A DNA stretch of 64,000 nucleotides from contig OZ244984.1 of the NCBI GenBank assembly GCA_965223125.1, forward strand, positions 3,534,001-3,598,000, given 5' to 3'. Position numbers and translations under genes: made by a program. Shown here one piece after another: positions 50,062 to 58,040 of this stretch. The notes below the pieces were generated by a model. It saw nothing but the letters and a program-made list of their open reading frames with translations, did no database searches and was not told where the DNA came from. Source of the DNA: Pacificispira sp965223125. Lineage in GTDB: Bacteria > Pseudomonadota > Alphaproteobacteria > UBA8366 > Aestuariispiraceae. Numbering within the stretch: the stretch's first letter is position 1; each line of letters starts with the position of its first letter.

Positions 50062-51474
50062 TTACTGGGAATAGTACATGGCGAATTCCATCGGGTGGGT
50101 CGTATGCTCCACCTTGTAGACTTCTTCCATCTTCAGATCGATATAGCCGTCGATCAACTCGTCGGAGAACACGTCGCCCTTCTTCAGGAAGGCGCGTCCC
50201 TTATCCAGAGCTTCCAGCGCTTCCCGAAGCGAACCGCAGACGGTCGGGATGTCCTTGAGTTCTTCCGGCGGCAGGTCGTACAGATCCTTGTCCATCGGGT
50301 CACCCGGATGGATTTTGTTCTGAATACCATCCAGACCGGCCATCAGCATCGCGGTATAGGCGAGATACGGATTCGCCATCGCATCGGGGAAGCGGGCTTC
50401 CAGACGCTTTCCGTTCGGGCTGGTGTCGTAGGGGATGCGGATCGAGGCGGAGCGGTTCCGGGCCGAATAGGCGAGCAGGACCGGGGCTTCGAAGCCGGGG
50501 ATCAGCCGCTTGTAGCTGTTGGTCGACGGATTGGTGAAGGCGTTCAGCGCCTTGGCATGCTTGATGATCCCACCGATATAGAACAGGCACATTTCCGACA
50601 GATCGGCATAGCCGGACCCGGCGAACATGTTCTTGCCGTCTTTCCAGATCGACTGGTGCGTGTGCATGCCCGAACCGTTGTCACCGACAATAGGCTTCGG
50701 CATGAAGGTGGCGCTTTTGCCATACTGATGCGCAACCATCTGCACGACGTATTTGTAGATCTGCATGTTGTCGGCGGTCTTCACCAGCGTATCGAAACGC
50801 ATGCCGAGTTCGTGCTGTGACGGGGCAACCTCGTGGTGGTGCTTCTCCATCGACAGGCCCATGCTGATCATGGTTGTGACCATTTCAGCCCGCAGATCAG
50901 TTTCGCTGTCGACCGGCGGGACGGGGAAATAGCCGCCTTTGACCCCCGGACGGTGGCCGAAGTTGCCGCCTTCAAATTCAGAATCCGAATTGTAGGGGCC
51001 TTCGATCGAGTCGATCTGATAGGACATCTTGTTCATGCTGGTTGACCAGCGCACGTCGTCAAACACGAAGAATTCTGCTTCAGGACCGAAATAGGCAGTG
51101 TCACCCAGGCCCAGGCTTTCCATATAGGCCAGTGCCTTTTTTGCCGTCGAACGCGGATCGCGGTCATAGGGCTGACCGGTGGCCGGCTCCAGAATGTCGC
51201 AGAACAGGATCATCTGCGGCTGCACTGCAAACGGGTCCATGATCGCGGTCGTGGCATCCGGCATCAGGATCATGTCGGATTCGTTGATCGCCTTCCAGCC
51301 GGCGATGGACGAGCCATCGAACATGATGCCGTCCTTGAAGACGGATTCCTTGATAGTGCAGACGTGCTGAGCGGTGTGCTGCCACTTGCCACGCGGGTCC
51401 GTAAACCGGAAATCGACGTATTGCACGTCGTGTTCCTTGATCATTTCCATCACTTTTTTCACTGCATCGGACAT
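50062..51474 (-). CDS. glnA: glutamine synthetase type I
   Basis: A 470-residue GSI. Recognisable are FDGSSIAGW, the metal/glutamate site YFGPEAEFFVFD, NFGHRPGVKGGYFPVPP, the ammonia-side site KHHHEVAPSQHELG, the ATP-binding GSGMHTHQS and the flexible-loop region NRSASIRIP. The adenylylation tyrosine is in KDLYDLPPEE near residue 398, so it is the beta (adenylylated) subtype. It converts glutamate, ammonia and ATP to glutamine. It lies 106 bases downstream of glnB, the usual alphaproteobacterial order, and a glnB promoter should serve both. Confidence 0.97.
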   Translation of the reverse strand: MSDAVKKVMEMIKEHDVQYVDFRFTDPRGKWQHTAQHVCTIKESVFKDGIMFDGSSIAGWKAINESDMILMPDATTAIMDPFAVQPQMILFCDILEPATGQPYDRDPRSTAKKALAYMESLGLGDTAYFGPEAEFFVFDDVRWSTSMNKMSYQIDSIEGPYNSDSEFEGGNFGHRPGVKGGYFPVPPVDSETDLRAEMVTTMISMGLSMEKHHHEVAPSQHELGMRFDTLVKTADNMQIYKYVVQMVAHQYGKSATFMPKPIVGDNGSGMHTHQSIWKDGKNMFAGSGYADLSEMCLFYIGGIIKHAKALNAFTNPSTNSYKRLIPGFEAPVLLAYSARNRSASIRIPYDTSPNGKRLEARFPDAMANPYLAYTAMLMAGLDGIQNKIHPGDPMDKDLYDLPPEELKDIPTVCGSLREALEALDKGRAFLKKGDVFSDELIDGYIDLKMEEVYKVEHTTHPMEFAMYYSQ

Positions 51475-51580
51475 GATCGTTTTCCCTCTCGATATGTGTC
51501 TGATTGTTGGAATGAAACCGGTCGGTGGGGACAGTGCGAGGGGCTAAACTCCCCAGACACGATCCGTCGACCAGATTGGA

Positions 51581-51919
51581 CTAGATCGCTTCCGACCCGG
51601 TTTCACCGGTGCGGATGCGGATGACCTCTTCAACAGAGGAGACGAAGATTTTCCCGTCCCCGATACGGCCGGTCTTCGCCGCGTTCTGGATTGCCTCGAC
51701 GGCACGCTCACACAGCGCATCGTCGATCACGATCTCAAGTTTCACCTTGGGCAGGAAATCGACGACATATTCAGCGCCGCGATAGAGTTCCGTGTGCCCC
51801 TTCTGGCGACCAAAGCCCTTGGCCTCGGTCACGGTGATGCCCTGGATTCCTACTTCGTGCAGGGCTTCTTTCACCTCGTCCAGCTTGAACGGCTTTATGA
51901 CCGCCTCGATTTTCTTCAT
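51581..51919 (-). CDS. glnB: nitrogen regulatory protein P-II
   Basis: A 112-residue P-II protein. The T-loop contains the uridylylated tyrosine Y51 in TELYRGAEYVVDFLPK. The B-loop is KTGRIGDGKIFV and the C-loop lies in VIRIRTGE. It senses ATP/ADP and 2-oxoglutarate and controls adenylylation of glutamine synthetase and the Ntr two-component system. Its 3' neighbour is glnA. A sigma-54 candidate promoter lies about 100 bases upstream. Confidence 0.97.
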   Translation of the reverse strand: MKKIEAVIKPFKLDEVKEALHEVGIQGITVTEAKGFGRQKGHTELYRGAEYVVDFLPKVKLEIVIDDALCERAVEAIQNAAKTGRIGDGKIFVSSVEEVIRIRTGETGSEAI

Positions 51920-52010
51920 ACCTTGGGTTCCTCAAACTGAAAGCCACCGCGAATGAGACGTTCGATTGCCCGTCTCCGCGCTGGCAGGCTTCTCATTCAG
52001 ACGCCCTAAC

Positions 52011-52026
52011 AGCACTTGCCGTGCCA
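52011..52026 (-). promoter_or_regulatory. candidate sigma-54 (-24/-12) promoter of glnBA
   Basis: Read on the minus strand the bases are TGGCACGGCAAGTGCT. Against the consensus TGGCAC-N5-TTGCW this has one mismatch, and the obligatory GG and GC doublets are exactly ten bases apart. It lies 92 bases before the glnB start, which fits NtrC-dependent control under nitrogen limitation. Confidence 0.65.
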
Positions 52027-52037
52027 GAGTTTGTTTT

Positions 52038-52062
52038 CCCCGAAAGATGCATGTTTTCGGGG
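52038..52062. promoter_or_regulatory. 8-bp inverted repeat upstream of glnB
   Basis: CCCCGAAA and TTTCGGGG frame GATGCATGT, immediately upstream of the candidate sigma-54 promoter. It could be a regulator site or a short hairpin; no NtrC consensus is seen in it. The remainder of the roughly 345-bp spacer to ilvD is AT-rich between 52100 and 52150 and shows nothing else I recognise. Confidence 0.4.
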
Positions 52063-52264
52063 ATTTGAGAGGGATGGTCAGACACGGGCACAGTATAGTG
52101 TTGGTCGATAATTAAGCAAATGCCTATTTTATATGCAGTCGCTTTGATCTCAGAATGCTGATTTCCAAACTGCTATGCTACCGTTTCCGTTTTCCAAGCC
52201 TGAATGGAGTGATAGAACAGCGTCAGGCACCGGAATGCACCTGTCATGAGGAAACCTAGAAACA

Positions 52265-53977
52265 ATGGTTGATAAATCGAAACTGCCAAGCCGCCATGTC
52301 TCCGTCGGGCCGTCGAGCGCCCCCCACCGTTCCTATTACTACGCGATGGGCATGACGGAGGAGGAGATCGCGCAACCCTTCGTCGGCGTCGCTACCTGCT
52401 GGAACGAGGCCGCGCCCTGCAACATTTCACTGTCGCGTCAGGCGCAGGCGGTGAAGCTGGGGGTCAAGGCCGCCATGGGCACGCCGCGGGAATTCACCAC
52501 GATCACCGTCACGGACGGGATCGCCATGGGCCATGCGGGCATGTTCTCCTCTCTGCCAAGCCGCGATCTGATCTCTGATTCGGTCGAGTTGACGATGCGC
52601 GGCCATTGCTATGATGCCCTGGTCGGGCTGGCGGGTTGCGACAAGTCTCTGCCGGGCATGATGATGGCGATGATCCGCCTCAACGTGCCGTCCGTCTTCA
52701 TCTATGGCGGGTCGATCCTGCCCGGTCGCTACAAGGGCCGCGACCTGACGGTTCAGGATGTGTTCGAGGCGGTCGGTAAATTCTCCGGCGGACAGATTGA
52801 TGCGGAAGAATTGCATGGAATCGAATGCGCCGCCTGTCCCTCCGCCGGGTCCTGCGGTGGACAGTTTACCGCCAATACCATGGCCTGTGTCTCGGAAGCC
52901 ATTGGCCTCGCACTGCCGGGTTCCGCCGGGGCACCTGCGCCTTATGAAAGCCGCGATGCCTTCTGCGAGGCCTCGGGCAAGGCGGTGATGGAGTGCCTTG
53001 CCAAAAGCATCCGCCCGCGTGACATCGTAACACGCAAATCGCTGGAGAACGCCGCCCGCGTTGTCGCCGCCTCTGGTGGATCGACCAATGCCGGGCTGCA
53101 TCTGCCTGCTATGGCGCATGAATGCGGCATAGATTTCGACCTGAATGATGTCTGCGAAATCTTCAAATCCACCCCCTATATCGCCGACCTGAAGCCAGGT
53201 GGGCAGTATGTCGCGAAGGATCTGTATGAGATCGGCGGTGTCGAAATCATCATGAAGGCGCTGCTGGATGGTGGCTATCTGCATGGTGACTGCATGACCG
53301 TCACAGGAAAGACGATTGCCGAGAATCTGGCCCATGTCGTCTTCCCGACGGATCAGGACATCGTGCGCCCGACCTCCAATCCGCTGACGCCGACCGGCGG
53401 TGTTGTCGGCCTGCGCGGCAATCTGGCACCGGAAGGGGCCATCGTGAAGGTCGCCGGGATGAAGAAACAGACCTTCACCGGGCCGGCTCGCTGCTTCGAC
53501 AGCGAGGAAGAGGCCTACACCGCCGTCGAGGCGCGCGACTACAAGGAAGGCGAGGTCCTGGTCATCCGCTACGAAGGCCCGAAGGGCGGCCCCGGCATGC
53601 GCGAAATGCTGGCGACCACGGCGGCGATCTATGGCCAGGGGATGGGTGACAAGGTCGCGCTGATCACTGATGGCCGGTTCTCCGGCGCGACGCGCGGCTT
53701 CTGCATCGGCCATGTCGGGCCGGAGGCAGCCGTTGGCGGGCCGATCGGTCTTATCCGCAATGGTGACATCATTTCACTGGACGCAGTCGAAGGCACGATC
53801 TCGGTCGCCCTGACCGAGGACGAGTTGGAGGAACGCCGCAAGGACTGGACTCCGCGCTCCCACAACTATCAGTCGGGGGCGCTCTGGCGCTATGCCCAGA
53901 CCGTGGGACCGGCGGTGAAGGGGGCGGTGACGCATCCCGGTGCCAAGGCCGAAACCCATGTCTATGCGGATATCTGA
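52265..53977 (+). CDS. ilvD: dihydroxy-acid dehydratase
   Basis: A 570-residue IlvD/Edd-family dehydratase. The Fe-S cysteines are in ATCWNEAAPCN, LAGCDKSLPGMMMA and CPSAGSCGGQFTANTM, with the conserved Lys in GCDKS. The family's C-terminal LITDGRFSGATRGFCIGHVG is intact. It dehydrates 2,3-dihydroxyisovalerate (and the isoleucine analogue) in branched-chain amino-acid synthesis. The length is nearer to the 2Fe-2S sugar-acid/plant-type subgroup than to E. coli IlvD (616), so a sugar-acid dehydratase is the alternative. The ureohydrolase gene begins 3 bases after its stop. Confidence 0.88.
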   Translation: MVDKSKLPSRHVSVGPSSAPHRSYYYAMGMTEEEIAQPFVGVATCWNEAAPCNISLSRQAQAVKLGVKAAMGTPREFTTITVTDGIAMGHAGMFSSLPSRDLISDSVELTMRGHCYDALVGLAGCDKSLPGMMMAMIRLNVPSVFIYGGSILPGRYKGRDLTVQDVFEAVGKFSGGQIDAEELHGIECAACPSAGSCGGQFTANTMACVSEAIGLALPGSAGAPAPYESRDAFCEASGKAVMECLAKSIRPRDIVTRKSLENAARVVAASGGSTNAGLHLPAMAHECGIDFDLNDVCEIFKSTPYIADLKPGGQYVAKDLYEIGGVEIIMKALLDGGYLHGDCMTVTGKTIAENLAHVVFPTDQDIVRPTSNPLTPTGGVVGLRGNLAPEGAIVKVAGMKKQTFTGPARCFDSEEEAYTAVEARDYKEGEVLVIRYEGPKGGPGMREMLATTAAIYGQGMGDKVALITDGRFSGATRGFCIGHVGPEAAVGGPIGLIRNGDIISLDAVEGTISVALTEDELEERRKDWTPRSHNYQSGALWRYAQTVGPAVKGAVTHPGAKAETHVYADI

Positions 53978-53980
53978 GGC

Positions 53981-54949
53981 ATGAGTGACACATTGCTGAC
54001 AGAGCCGCCCGGCGGTCCCACCGGGACATTTCTGGGCCTTCCCTTTGCGGGGGACCTGGACGGCCTGTCAGCGGATGTGGCGATCCTAGGCATTCCCTAT
54101 GGCATGCCCTACAGCACCCAGGCGCGGGTCAATGATCAGAGCCTGGCCCCGGACGCGCTGCGGCGGCATGGTATTTTCGATTCCAGCTATACGCTGACCC
54201 ATCACGACTGGGATCTGGGCGGGCCGCTGCTTGACGGGCGCGATGTGCGTCTGGTCGATTGCGGCAATGTCACCGCCGATATGCGCGACCCGGCGGAACA
54301 TTACCGACGGGCCGAGGCGGCGGTGCGCAAGATCCTTGCTTCCGGCGCGACCCCCATCGTCATTGGCGGCGATCATGGTGTGCCGATACCGGTGATGCGT
54401 GCTCTGGAGGTCTGCGGCCATGAGCGCATTACCCTCGTCCACATTGATGCCCATCTGGACTGGCGTGATGAGGTGAACGGGGAACACGAAGGCTATTCCA
54501 GCCCGATCCGCCGTGCCTCCGAAATGCCCTGGATCGACAGGATCGTGCAGATCGGCCTGCGCGGCATCGGCAGCGCCCGCCCGCAGGAAGTTGCAGATGC
54601 GAAAGCCTATGGTGCAGACCTGATCACCGCTTACGAGATGCACGAGATCGGCATGGACGCCGTTCTGGCCCGGATTCCCGATGGCGGCCCCTATTACCTG
54701 ACCGTCGATGCGGATGGCCTCGATCCGACCATCATGCCGGGCGTCCTCGCTCCGACCCCCGGCGGCCTGACCTGGCTGCAAACCCGCGCGCTGATCCATG
54801 GATTGGTGAAAAAGGGCCGGGTGATTGGCATGGATCTGGTCGAAATGACGCCTAGCCACGATGTCGGCAGACTGACCATGGCCCATGCAGAACGCCTGAT
54901 CTGCAACTTCATCGGCGCGACGGTCCGGGCGGGATATTATGACCGGTAG
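53981..54949 (+). CDS. agmatinase/arginase-family ureohydrolase
   Basis: A 322-residue ureohydrolase. The Mn-binding signatures are VIGGDHGVPIP, HIDAHLDWRDE and TVDADGLDPTIMPG, all with the expected His and Asp residues. The family includes agmatinase, guanidinobutyrase, guanidinopropionase and formiminoglutamase, and the sequence alone does not separate these. The product would be urea plus an amine. The tight spacing after ilvD is unusual for either pathway and suggests a shared transcript. Confidence 0.88.
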   Translation: MSDTLLTEPPGGPTGTFLGLPFAGDLDGLSADVAILGIPYGMPYSTQARVNDQSLAPDALRRHGIFDSSYTLTHHDWDLGGPLLDGRDVRLVDCGNVTADMRDPAEHYRRAEAAVRKILASGATPIVIGGDHGVPIPVMRALEVCGHERITLVHIDAHLDWRDEVNGEHEGYSSPIRRASEMPWIDRIVQIGLRGIGSARPQEVADAKAYGADLITAYEMHEIGMDAVLARIPDGGPYYLTVDADGLDPTIMPGVLAPTPGGLTWLQTRALIHGLVKKGRVIGMDLVEMTPSHDVGRLTMAHAERLICNFIGATVRAGYYDR

Positions 54950-55002
54950 GGTCAATTGCCCGACTGAATTCGACCGTTTTGGCGGAAAACCTTTCCTTTT
55001 TC

Positions 55003-55101
55003 CGTCACTCCCGCGAAGGCGGGAGTCCAGAGCGACAGGTCAGATTCCCTGTTAGTCTCACTGGACCCCGGACAACTGCTTCGCGTCCTCAGGGGTGACG
55101 A
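55003..55101. repeat. REP-like nested inverted-repeat element
   Basis: ACTCCCGC (55007-55014) pairs with GCGGGAGT (55019-55026). GTCCAG (55026-55030 region) matches CTGGAC (55061-55066). The outer CGTCA (about 55003) matches TGACG (about 55096-55100). The whole unit is about 98 bp in the spacer after the ureohydrolase gene and resembles dispersed intergenic repeats known in many alphaproteobacteria. Only one copy is seen in this window. Confidence 0.65.
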
Positions 55102-55144
55102 TGCTTTGGAATACTACTCCGCAATTTCCAATGTCATGAAGCCT

Positions 55145-56050
55145 TCAGGTCTTGATCTCTCCCTCCGCCAGGGCCCAGTCACGGAAGGCTACCAGTTTGG
55201 GGATGGTTTCTGAGGTTTTGGGATAGACGATGAAATGGCCGAATTCAGTCGCCATGCTGTGATCCTCACCGAAGGGCAGGGCCAGGCGGCCGGCGGCGAT
55301 GTCACCCTGGACCAGGGTTGACTGGGTCAGGGCCACACCCAGCCCGTCTATGGCCGCCTGGACCAGCATTGCCTCCGAACTGAAACGAAGGCCTCGGCTT
55401 GGGTCGATGCCGGTCAGATGCGCGGCCTTCAGCCACAGCCGCCAATTCGCGGCGGCCTCCCGCTCCATTCGCCATTCCGCATGCAGCAGGGTTTCCCCCC
55501 GCAGATCCTCCAGAGACTTCAACCGCGCGGCCAGGGTCGGGCTGCAAACCGGCACCGCATTTTCCTCAAGGAAGGGGATCACCGTCAGTCCCGGATAGTC
55601 GCCTGTCCCGTATCGGATCGCGATATCCACCCCATCCCGCTGGAAATCCGTGAATCGGTCGGTCGCATCGAAGCGCAGGTCAATATCCGGATAGGCACTG
55701 CGGAAGCCCTCCAATCGGGGAATAAGCCATTTCTCAGCCAGGGTCGGATAGACGCTGACCGTCAGCAGGCCGCTTTCCCGCTCGGCATTCAATCTTCGAT
55801 GGACCTCGCGGAAGGCACTGAAACCGTCGCGTAAGGGGGGCAGGATCGCCGCGCCTGCTGGAGTCAGGGTCAGGCTGCGCGTGGTGCGGATGAAGAGCGC
55901 GGTACCATACAGTTCCTCCAACCCCCGGATCTGTTGGCTGATGGCCGCCGGGGTTACATGCAACTCGGCAGCGGCGCGCGAGAAACTGAGATGCCGCGCG
56001 GCGGCTTCGAATCCGCGAAGGGCGGCGATGGGGGGCAGATGATCGCTCAT
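55145..56050 (-). CDS. LysR-family regulator, GcvA-like
   Basis: A 301-residue LysR regulator. The helix-turn-helix has ALRGFEAAARHLSFSRAA and HVTPAAISQQIRGLEELYG; the effector domain has VSVYPTLAEKWLIPRLEGF, shared with GcvA-like proteins. It is similar in type to the LysR encoded at 2130-3074. It is divergent from the CmcJ/NvfI-like gene, and the start lies 140 bases from that gene's start. Control of that neighbour is likely by position. Confidence 0.88.
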   Translation of the reverse strand: MSDHLPPIAALRGFEAAARHLSFSRAAAELHVTPAAISQQIRGLEELYGTALFIRTTRSLTLTPAGAAILPPLRDGFSAFREVHRRLNAERESGLLTVSVYPTLAEKWLIPRLEGFRSAYPDIDLRFDATDRFTDFQRDGVDIAIRYGTGDYPGLTVIPFLEENAVPVCSPTLAARLKSLEDLRGETLLHAEWRMEREAAANWRLWLKAAHLTGIDPSRGLRFSSEAMLVQAAIDGLGVALTQSTLVQGDIAAGRLALPFGEDHSMATEFGHFIVYPKTSETIPKLVAFRDWALAEGEIKT

Positions 56051-56060
56051 TCATAATATG

Positions 56061-56073
56061 TAAGTACTACTTA
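56061..56073. promoter_or_regulatory. short palindrome in LysR/CmcJ-like divergent region
   Basis: TAAGT-ACT-ACTTA is an inverted repeat of 5-bp arms, compatible with the T-N11-A core of LysR sites. It is 11 bases from the LysR start codon, in AT-rich sequence. Confidence 0.35.
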
Positions 56074-56189
56074 ATAATCTTTCAAGAAATCATCGTTTGT
56101 ACCGGACTGAATTTGGTCAGATATTTATCGGGACAAGGGGGCTTGTCTCAACCGCCGAACGCGATGCAATCGGCAGAATGGAGTCTGAA

Positions 56190-56999
56190 ATGTCACAATA
56201 TCCCTTTGTAACCACAGAATTGAATTTCGTTCCTGCCGGCATTCGTTCGCCGGAGGCCCGCTATCTGGGTGATGCCGGAGAGGCCGTTCGGAACTATGAT
56301 CCGGAACCGCGCAGTGTTCAGGTCATCAATGGCCGCTTACAGGAAGATCGCTACACTCTGGATGAATCCGGGTTCGAATTCGTGATCCGTCCGACCGCCC
56401 TTGATCCGGTGACGGTGGATGACGATCCCCGGATCAGGGATATCTATTATCCGGAGGTGCTGGATACGCTGAAATCCGCAACCGGGGCTGATGAGATCGT
56501 GATCTTCGATCATACGATCCGGATCGCGGCAAATGCGGCGGGGCGACATCCGGTGCTGAATGCTCATAACGACTATACCGAAAGTTCCGCCCCCAAGCGA
56601 TTGGCAGAATTGATCGGTCAGGCAGAGGCGGATCGCTGGTTCCGGTCCCGCGTGATTCAGGTCAATCTCTGGCGGCCTCTGGCCGGTCCTGTTGAGGCAC
56701 TGCCGCTGGCGCTGCTGGATGCCCGCAGCCTGGGACCGACCGATTTACGCGAAACGGCATTGATCTTCCCGCATCGCACGGGCCAGATCTATCATGTGAG
56801 CCATAGTACCAGGCAACGCTGGACGTATTTCCCGGATATGGTTCCGTCAGAGGCGATCCTGATCAAGGGCTATGACTCGGCGCGAGATGGTCGGGCGCGG
56901 TTCACGCCGCACAGCGCCTTCGTAGACCCCAACACGCCGCGCAACGCAGCCCGGCGACACAGTATCGAGGTCAGGGCCTTCCTGCGTCTGGCCGAATGA
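56190..56999 (+). CDS. CmcJ/NvfI-family oxidoreductase-like protein
   Basis: A 269-residue protein of the CmcJ/NvfI (asaB-like) family, related to 2-oxoglutarate-dependent hydroxylases. Recognisable parts are FDHTIRIAANAAGRHPV, HNDYTESSAPKR, VNLWRPLAGPVEALPLALLD and WTYFPDMVPSEAILIKGYDS, with an iron-type HxD pattern (HND) and a likely distal His. The substrate is unknown; characterised relatives act in secondary metabolism. GGAG is 6 bases before the ATG at 56190; the frame is open 31 codons further. The GFA-type gene follows within a few bases. Confidence 0.82.
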   Translation: MSQYPFVTTELNFVPAGIRSPEARYLGDAGEAVRNYDPEPRSVQVINGRLQEDRYTLDESGFEFVIRPTALDPVTVDDDPRIRDIYYPEVLDTLKSATGADEIVIFDHTIRIAANAAGRHPVLNAHNDYTESSAPKRLAELIGQAEADRWFRSRVIQVNLWRPLAGPVEALPLALLDARSLGPTDLRETALIFPHRTGQIYHVSHSTRQRWTYFPDMVPSEAILIKGYDSARDGRARFTPHSAFVDPNTPRNAARRHSIEVRAFLRLAE

Positions 57000-57025
57000 C
57001 CACGAAGCGGAAACAGGAGAGAAGA

Positions 57026-57400
57026 ATGCATAAGGGAGGATGCCTTTGCGGTGGCGTGCGGTATGAAGTCGACGGGCCGCTCAGGCCCGTCATCGCCTGC
57101 CATTGTACCCAGTGCCGGAAGACATCCGGTCATTTTGCGGCGATGACCGCAGCAGATCGGGAGAGCATCCGTCTCGTCTCGCAGGAAACCCTCGTCTGGT
57201 ACGACTCTTCGGACAGTGCCAGACGAGGATTCTGCAACCGGTGCGGCGGTAACCTGTTCTGGAGCAAGCACGACGAAGCCCATCTGTCGATCACCGCCGG
57301 TACATTGGACAGTCCGACCGGGCTATTGCTTACCCGACAGATATTTACCGAGGATGCAGGGGATTACTATTCATTGGACGGGGTTTGCAGGACCGAATAG
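57026..57400 (+). CDS. GFA/CENP-V family protein (glutathione-dependent formaldehyde-activating-like)
   Basis: A 124-residue single-domain protein. Zinc cysteines are in GGCLCGGVRYEV, CHCTQCRKTSG and FCNRCGGNLFW, the full Gfa pattern. Gfa promotes S-hydroxymethylglutathione formation, although many family members have no tested activity. GGAGAG lies before the ATG at 57026; an ATG at 56996 overlapping the upstream stop is the alternative, so coupling either way is close. Confidence 0.88.
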   Translation: MHKGGCLCGGVRYEVDGPLRPVIACHCTQCRKTSGHFAAMTAADRESIRLVSQETLVWYDSSDSARRGFCNRCGGNLFWSKHDEAHLSITAGTLDSPTGLLLTRQIFTEDAGDYYSLDGVCRTE

Positions 57401-57410
57401 TCAAAAGGGC

Positions 57411-58031
57411 TCAGTAGATTTCCTGCTTCATCCGCTCTGGATAGGCCGCGTCATAGGTTTTTCCGTCGAATTCGCCTTTCGTCAGGGCGGACAGGATGTC
57501 GCCTGCTGACGGCAGGGCGGAGCGGGGAATCTGGATGGAGGGGTCCCAGAGGCTGGAACGGGCGAGCGCCTTCTGGCACTGGAAATAAACCCTGTCGACG
57601 GTGACGCGGATGATGCTGCGCGGGGACTTCCTCTCCATCACGAAACGCTCCAGCAGAGCCGGGTCCACGGTGATTTCGGCCCGTCCATTGATGCGCAGTG
57701 TCTCGCCCACGCCGGGGATCAGGAACAGCAGCGAGACGCGCGGATCGCGCACGATGTTGCGCAGGGAATCGATGCGGTTGTTGCCGCGCCGGTCGGGGAT
57801 CAGAACCGTTTTCTGATCGTCCACGGCAACGAAACCGGCGGGGTCTCCGCGCGGAGAACTGTCGAGTCCTTCCGGTCCGACCGAAGAAAGCACGACAAAC
57901 GGCGAAGCTTCGATGAACTGGCGATAGTGATCGGAAATATAGTCGATTTCCTTGGTCACGGATGCCCCTTTGGGGGTGCCGTAGATCGCTTCGAGTTCCG
58001 CTTCCGTGGTCAGCAGATGTCCGCTCATCAT
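57411..58031 (-). CDS. pyridoxamine 5'-phosphate oxidase-like flavin protein
   Basis: A 206-residue split-barrel flavoprotein of the PNPOx-like (MSMEG_1061-like) group: SPFVVLSSVGPEGLDSSPRG, IPDRRGNNRIDSLRNI and LLFLIPGVGETLRINGRAEI. The C-terminal region contains RVTVDRVYFQCQKALARSSLW. These proteins bind FMN or F420-like cofactors and reduce small substrates; no substrate can be read. It lies 9 bases downstream of trpE on the same strand. Confidence 0.88.
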   Translation of the reverse strand: MMSGHLLTTEAELEAIYGTPKGASVTKEIDYISDHYRQFIEASPFVVLSSVGPEGLDSSPRGDPAGFVAVDDQKTVLIPDRRGNNRIDSLRNIVRDPRVSLLFLIPGVGETLRINGRAEITVDPALLERFVMERKSPRSIIRVTVDRVYFQCQKALARSSLWDPSIQIPRSALPSAGDILSALTKGEFDGKTYDAAYPERMKQEIY

Positions 58032-58040
58032 CAGTCCTTC

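Noticed and set aside
52427..53713. 428-codon minus-strand frame opposite ilvD
   Set aside because: ilvD motifs are clear on the plus strand. This is an antisense shadow.
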